Shown one piece after another: positions 59,066 to 64,000 of a DNA stretch of 64,000 bases (position 1 is the stretch's first letter; each line of letters begins with the position of its first letter). The DNA comes from Eudorina sp. 2006-703-Eu-15 (Eukaryota; Chlorophyta; Chlorophyceae; Chlamydomonadales; Volvocaceae): NCBI GenBank assembly GCA_003117195.1, contig BDSI01000009.1, forward strand, positions 1,654,594 to 1,718,593. The letters run 5' to 3'. The position numbers and the translations under genes are program-made. Below the pieces are notes generated by a model. It was given only the letters and a program-made list of their open reading frames with translations, was not told where the DNA came from and did not search any database.

Positions 59066-61579
59066 TCAAAGCCGGTTGTTGCGGCGCGGGCGGTTCCTGC
59101 GAATCCGCCGCCACAATTTCCCGGCGCGCCACCAGGGGGCCTGGCTGCGCTGAGTCGCCTCCGCGGCCATCTCCGAGTCCGAGTCCGCCGCCGCCGCTGC
59201 CGCCGCCGCCGGCTTGCACCCGGGCTTGGCGCCGGGCGAGCAGCCTTCTTTGCTGTCATCCACGTCCACATCCACATCCGCGTCCACATCCGCGTCGCAG
59301 TCGCCCTCCAGCGCGTCGCCGAAGACCTCATCACCGTCCTCGGAAGCTCCCGAGAAGGTGCCCGAGATGGACCGGTCGCTCAGCGCCCAGGCCTTGGGGC
59401 CGCCGCCGCGGCCGCCGTGACCCACGGGTCCGCGCACCACGGGCGTCCCCGCGCACGACTCGTAGAAGTCGGACAGCGAAGCGGAAGAAGAGGGAGAGAG
59501 CGGGGGCGACGAGATGGGAGAGGGCGCGGGCGGGCGCTGCAGCTGCGCGCACGCTGGCTCCGGACGGGTGTGGGTCTGCGGCACCTCGGGCGACTGCGGC
59601 TGACGGGGAGTCGCAGGCTGCGACGTCGCGGGCGAAGGCGGCTGCGTAGCTGGCCTGGGCGATGACGCCGGCGAGGCCTGCCGGTTCGGTGACGGCTGCC
59701 TGGACGACGCTGGAGACGGCGACGATGAAGGCGACGCCGACGGCGCGGAGGACTGCCGCCGCGGCGTCGCCGCCGGCGACGGCGCTGGAGAGGCGTTGCA
59801 CTTTGGGGGCTCGGCCACCGGTTCCGGCGCCTTGTCGGCGGACGCTGGGGTGGGCATGGCGGCCGCAACGGTGCCGGGGCCGGTTTGCCTGAGGTGCGCC
59901 GGTCGCTCTGAGGACCTGGCGTAGGTGTTGTGGACGTCGTCCTGCAGCTGTAGTGCCGTGGCGGTGAGGCGCTTGCGCAGCAGTCGCAGCTCCTGGGGCA
60001 GTCCCTCCAGACTGCGCATGAGGGGAAGGTGAGCGTTGGGGCGGGGGCCCGATGAGCATCATCATGCAGTAACGGTCATGGAGCGGATCAGCAGACACGG
60101 AGGGGCGCCTGGATCAACAAGCGCTGCAGCCCCCATGACATCTCAGTCGGACACGTCCTACACTGGGGAAACCCTTGCTTCCAAGTCCCAATCCAAGTCC
60201 CAATCCAGGTCCCAATCCAGGTCCCAATCCAAGTCCCAACCCAAGTCCCAAGTCCAATCCAAGTCCCCGCCTACCCGTCCAGCTTCAGGATAGTCCTCAT
60301 GGCCATCTCGTTGACCTCCAGCTGCTGCAGGTCAGTCAGGTTGCCGGCCGTGGCGGCGAGGTGCTCCTCGAAGCGGCGACTTGCGGCCCGGAGGTCCCGG
60401 GACATGGCCACCAGCTGCCGCAGCGCCGCGGAGTGGCGCCACAGCCGCCAGCCGCGCCAAAAGCGCTGGATGGTGCGGGCGGCCTGCGAGGAGGAGCAAA
60501 ATGGACGGAGGCGCGGGCGACGAGAGCGGCAAGGGGCGGTTAGGATACGGTATTCGGACACCATCGAATGCCGGCCGGTGATCCGCTCCGTCTGTGAACA
60601 AACCCCAGTCGCGACGTTGACCCGCAGACACACTACAGACAATCAGGCACTCAATGCACTCAACAAAATGTCGGTAAGCACTGTCCGCATTCCCGGGCCA
60701 CGCAGGATTCGAGCAATGCAGACGGCGCGCGCTTGCTAAGAGGCTTTGGACGGTATCTACGGTAACGGCCGCACCACAACCCAGCGGCCTTGTGACAACC
60801 ACGCACAGGCCCTCACTGCACCTCCCGCGCGGAGCACCTAGCCACTTCACTCCACTGCCTACCTGACTGGGGGGCATCGGGGGCCGAGGACCGTGGCTGG
60901 TATTGTGGGAGCCCGTGGAGTTGGGCGCCGCAGCCGGAGGCGGTGCCGAGGACGCCGCGGCCTGAGCCGCCTTGGGACGCGCACCCGCCCGGGTGTCGGA
61001 GGTCCGGACGGGGACGCGGGTGGGATCCTCCTGGGCAGCCGGCGTCATCGGAGGTCGGCCGGCTGCCGATGAAGGCGCAGGCCGCGCGGGCTGTTGCCGT
61101 CGATCGGGAGCCGGTGGCGAACCCTCGGCCGGGAAAGCGGGCTGATGCCTGCTGGCTCGTGTTTGGTGTTGTTGCTGTTGTTGCTGCTGCTGCTCGCGCG
61201 GGTACTGGCGTTGTGCGTGTTGGAGCGGGGCTTGTGGGTGCGGCTGCTGGGCTGAGCGCCCTTGCGGAGCGGCTGCGGCGCGCCTCTGCTTGGAGGTGGT
61301 AGGCTCCGGGGCGGCGGCGCGGGAGCGCCGAGTCGCCATCGGGTCGCAGAACCACTCGGGCTCAGGCTGCGCTGCGCGGCGGGGTGCCGCGGAGCGGTAG
61401 TAGTCGTTCTGGTAGATGTCACTGTCGGAGTCCTCAGACTCGTCCCCCATCCAAGCCCTTCCGAAGGTGAAAGGGTCTGCGACGCGCTTCCGGCGAACGC
61501 CAGCTCCCGAAGCCCAGGGGTGACCGTAGTTTCCTGAGTGCATGCCCCAGGCATCCCAAGGACTAGCCATGTGGAACAT
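59066..61579 (-). CDS. Plant-type IQ-motif BAG-domain co-chaperone
   Basis: Three exons, 61579-60863, 60483-60275 and 60011-59066, close in phase to 623 residues. Exon 2 begins with an IQ motif (AARTIQRFWRGWRLWRH), followed by helices LRQLVAMSRDLRAASRRF and TDLQQLEVNEMAMRTILKLD. Exon 3 continues LEGLPQELRLLRKRLTATAL, the C-terminal BAG helix that contacts the Hsp70 nucleotide-binding domain. An IQ motif just before a BAG domain is the layout of plant BAG5-8 proteins, which bind calmodulin and Hsp70. The N-terminus (ATG 61579, or Met4 at 61570) has an acidic patch (DESEDSDSDIYQND) and Gln/Pro/Ala-rich sequence. The tail is Ser/Pro-rich with an acidic DADVDVDVDD stretch and a basic Trp/Arg end (WWRAGKLWRRIRRN). 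Confidence 0.85.
60181..60265. repeat. 12-bp tandem repeat in a BAG-gene intron
   Basis: About six units of CCAA(T/C)CCA(A/G)GTC lie in the intron between exon 2 (ends 60275) and exon 3 (starts 60011), next to the exon 2 donor. Confidence 0.8.
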
Positions 61580-63000
61580 ATTGGTTGTCTTGATGTTAAA
61601 GAGTCGAAAGGTGGATATTTGCTGCCGCCTGTAACCCCAATTTTGTAATGAGATAAAAATGAGGAAAATAGCAAGAGCCGTTAATTGAAACGTTTATATA
61701 TTGAAACTGAAATTTGTGTTGTGGACAAGAAGTTTAGGTGTCAAGGCCCATATATACTTTTAGTGTTGAAAAGAATAACTGTCGTACAGCGTCTATCCAG
61801 AAACTTCCAACCGGTTCGAGAATTGTCGCGATCGTTCAAGAACGTGGCAGAAGAATCTCATGAAACCTAGATGGTTCCCTCCATTTATTAACATTGTTTT
61901 TCAGTGTTTCAAGGAGCGTCGTTGCAAAAGATATGCTCGCCGTGGTGCCGCTGGTGCGTGGTCTCTTTACGCGCAAAGAACTTAAACCCTGCATTCAAGC
62001 TACGTCATGCAACACGGATGTTATTTACCTAGGCAACGAACGAGCAACGTGATGGCTGGCGAAATTCCGGTAAGGGGATTTAAGGGTGCATATCTCGGTC
62101 AAGCCCCCGAGACTTGAACCATTTCACATTCAGTAATATATCAATTGAAGCATTTGTCGGGGCAGCAGGTAACGTTGCCGTCAGAATTTCAACGCCTCAA
62201 GTTCACGTTAGATTCGCCAGCGTTACCGGTTCCATTACCCCGTTACCCGGTTCGTGAGAACAAACTAATTTTCCCCTTCAGTGATTACGGACCGTTACAT
62301 GTAAATCCACTATTATGCCTGTACCTGCACCGTTCAGTTGCAACGTCGAACATTACACGACAACGGATCGCCGGGGATGCAGATGCTGCCCAGAGAAGAA
62401 TGGGACCGTACAGGGTCATTCCATTACACATTGTATCACGTTGCAAGCTTGCAGCAGTGCGCGCCTACGCCTGTCCTCGATATCTCGTAGTCCTCAGGCG
62501 CGAGGAGTGTAGATTGTTCCGCGCCCTGCTTGGGATTTCAAATATATTTCCCCAAATCAACCCCGATTGCATGGCCAAGGGCATCGCCCAGCGGCTCGGA
62601 CCACTTCTTGTGTATGTTACATGCTGTTATGGTCGTATGGCCAAAACTGACATGCGCCCCTCAGGGTTGCCCCGCAACGATTTACGTCAAGGGGCGCATA
62701 TTAAGTTATTCAGTGGATTAAATACCAGGGCAATCCCCAGCAGGCCCCACCGCCAAGGCGGCAAGACACCTCCACACCTCAACGCCGCACACGTGAGAGT
62801 ATGTCCTTACGCGCTTAGACCCATGCAGTCGTACCCTTGTTGCACGTCAGCAGTGCACGTCAGCAGTCCTGCACTGGTGATGGTGAATGCATCAGCGCAC
62901 TTGTTCAGGACGCTAATGAATGCACCCTCACCGATGTCGCCGCAAACAAGTAACCAACTAACAAACTAACACGGGCGCCCCGTCCTCTATCTGTTTGCTA
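61580..63000. other. AT-richer interval upstream of the BAG gene
   Basis: Contains the presumed BAG promoter at its left end. A 274-codon plus-strand frame (62145-62969) opens at a TTG and shows no recognisable domain or splice-linked partner, so I do not call it a gene. No RNA gene was seen. Confidence 0.4.
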
Positions 63001-63490
63001 CGGGTTCACCTGCCCGGGGCCCAAGTCGGGGACCTGGCCTGCCCTCAGCTGTTGTAGAAGGCCGGGCTTCCGTCGGTATTGTGTTGCTTGGTCACGGTGT
63101 TTCGTTTGATGCGGGTTACTCCATTAGCAGTCGCTGGGCAGTGTCACGAGCCAGGCGTGGGTCTTCCAAGACGTCGAGAGGTTGCAGCGTTGGGTGGTTC
63201 AAGGGTGGTGGTAGCTGGGTAATGGGGTGTCTGTGTGGGCGACCTTGCTTCGCTGTGCTTGGCTTTATCCACTTCTGGGGATCCCGCCCTTAACTGTGCC
63301 CATCCCTTTGGTCGTGTTGCCCCGATGTGCGCCTGTGCTTGCTTCGGTGTCTGTCTGGGTGGGGTCATGGCCCGGTGTGTTTTATGTTTGCGGCGTTGAG
63401 GTGTGGAGGTGTCTTGCCGCCATGTCGGTGGGGCCTGCGGCGTTGATCCCTTTGGGGTCCGCTGTAACATTCATTCATTCAAATCAACCG
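63001..63490 (+). mobile_element. Retroposon-like 3' end with TGTAA and (ATTC)n tail
   Basis: A G/T-rich block ends GGGGTCCGCTGTAAC followed by ATTCATTCATTC. The same ending occurs in inverted orientation at 28887. This suggests the 3' terminus of a non-LTR element or a SINE-like copy. The 5' extent is unknown. Confidence 0.5.
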
Positions 63491-63666
63491 ACCGCTGACG
63501 GCGAGACAGTCAAAAGATGACAAAGCAGTGTCCTCATTTCCCTCACCGGACGTTGACCAGCAATGATCACCAAGGGGGGGGGGCTTGCAGCTCATGGTCT
63601 GATGGAAGGGGGTCGGCTCTTCGGCTGGTGGTGCACGCGACCAGTTGCATATCCGGCTGGTGTTGC

Positions 63667-63692
63667 ATAACGTTCATTCATTCATTCATATC
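63667..63692 (+). repeat. Second (ATTC)n tail
   Basis: TGCATAACGTTCATTC followed by ATTCATTCATA ends another short G/T-rich block (63.57-63.69 kb). It may be a second, diverged insertion, just downstream of the stop of the frame at 63720. Confidence 0.5.
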
Positions 63693-63719
63693 CAGAAGTT
63701 GCCGTCCCGCTTCATCCTT

Positions 63720-63995
63720 TCACAGCTGCGGTCGCTGCCTGTCGATGCTGACGAGCAGCGGCCGCCCGGTACCCGCGGCAGGAGTTACAAAGCCGACAAA
63801 GCACAGGTCTGCCGAAATCATCAGAGACGTCGCCATATGGGCTTCGGAACAAACCGAAACAGAAACTTCCGGTCGAGGAGGCCATCCAAGGTGCTGCTGC
63901 TGCTGCTGCCCCTGCTGATCATGATTATGATGTTTGTCTGTATGATGTTTGTCGTCCCCAGTGCAGTGAGCCATATCCCGAACGTGGCCCGCCAC
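63720..63995 (-). CDS. Candidate terminal exon of a gene entering from the right
   Basis: An open frame reads GWPPRPEVSVSVCSEAHMA, then SADLCFVGFVTPAAGTGRPL, and stops at 63720. A His/Asp/Gln-rich stretch precedes it. Composition is coding-like, but no family is recognised and the upstream part is outside the window. Confidence 0.3.
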   Translation of the reverse strand: MAGHVRDMAHCTGDDKHHTDKHHNHDQQGQQQQQHLGWPPRPEVSVSVCSEAHMATSLMISADLCFVGFVTPAAGTGRPLLVSIDRQRPQL

Positions 63996-64000
63996 CCGGT

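Overview
This is nuclear DNA from a green alga, most likely a volvocine (Chlamydomonas/Volvox group). The genes are broken by many short GT-AG introns. Coding exons are GC-rich and carry Ala/Gly/Pro/Gln-rich insertions. TGTAA, the volvocine poly(A) signal, lies downstream of several stops, and the best-recognised proteins look most like plant and algal families. I rebuilt gene models by hand by joining exons across introns and checking reading phase. Where the phase did not close, the entry says so. Nearly all recognisable genes lie on the minus strand.

Layout. 316-7207 (-) is the U2 snRNP-associated splicing factor SR140/RRC1, 14 exons, running off the left edge. 8375-9696 (+) is a FAM173-like SAM methyltransferase. 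It converges on 10927-12901 (-), an ARL16-type small GTPase. 15899-24708 (-) is the most unusual cellular gene: a starch-binding CBM20 domain at the N-terminus, a disordered linker of about 1,086 residues in one exon, and a PTC7-type PP2C phosphatase at the C-terminus. 26540-31713 (-) is an organelle-targeted SET-domain lysine methyltransferase of the Rubisco-LSMT type, with one GC-AG intron and long low-complexity insertions. 37893-40787 (-) is a predicted N-myristoylated pseudokinase.

43.3-48.8 kb (-) looks viral. An intron-containing gene at 46267-47909 encodes a complete prohead (capsid maturation) protease of the T4 gp21 type, with GELDHP, NVSHQ, LPTPSG, GVSSRG and TEPSTRGAYL blocks. Downstream are scaffold-like exons ending at 43309. 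Upstream is an uncharacterised three-exon gene with an Arg-rich N-terminus. Tailed-virus-type proteases are not normal nuclear genes. An endogenous, intron-bearing relative of the herpes/mirus-type viruses is the best explanation, but that is inference from one clear hallmark.

50.1-50.9 kb (+) is a decayed LINE fragment. 52551-56233 (-) encodes a protein with a PAM2 poly(A)-binding-protein motif and an interrupted GYF-like domain. 59066-61579 (-) is a plant-type IQ-BAG co-chaperone. Between the genes lie minisatellites, telomere-like heptamers, copies of a retroposon-like 3' end with an ATTC tail, and a decamer that recurs six times in one orientation.
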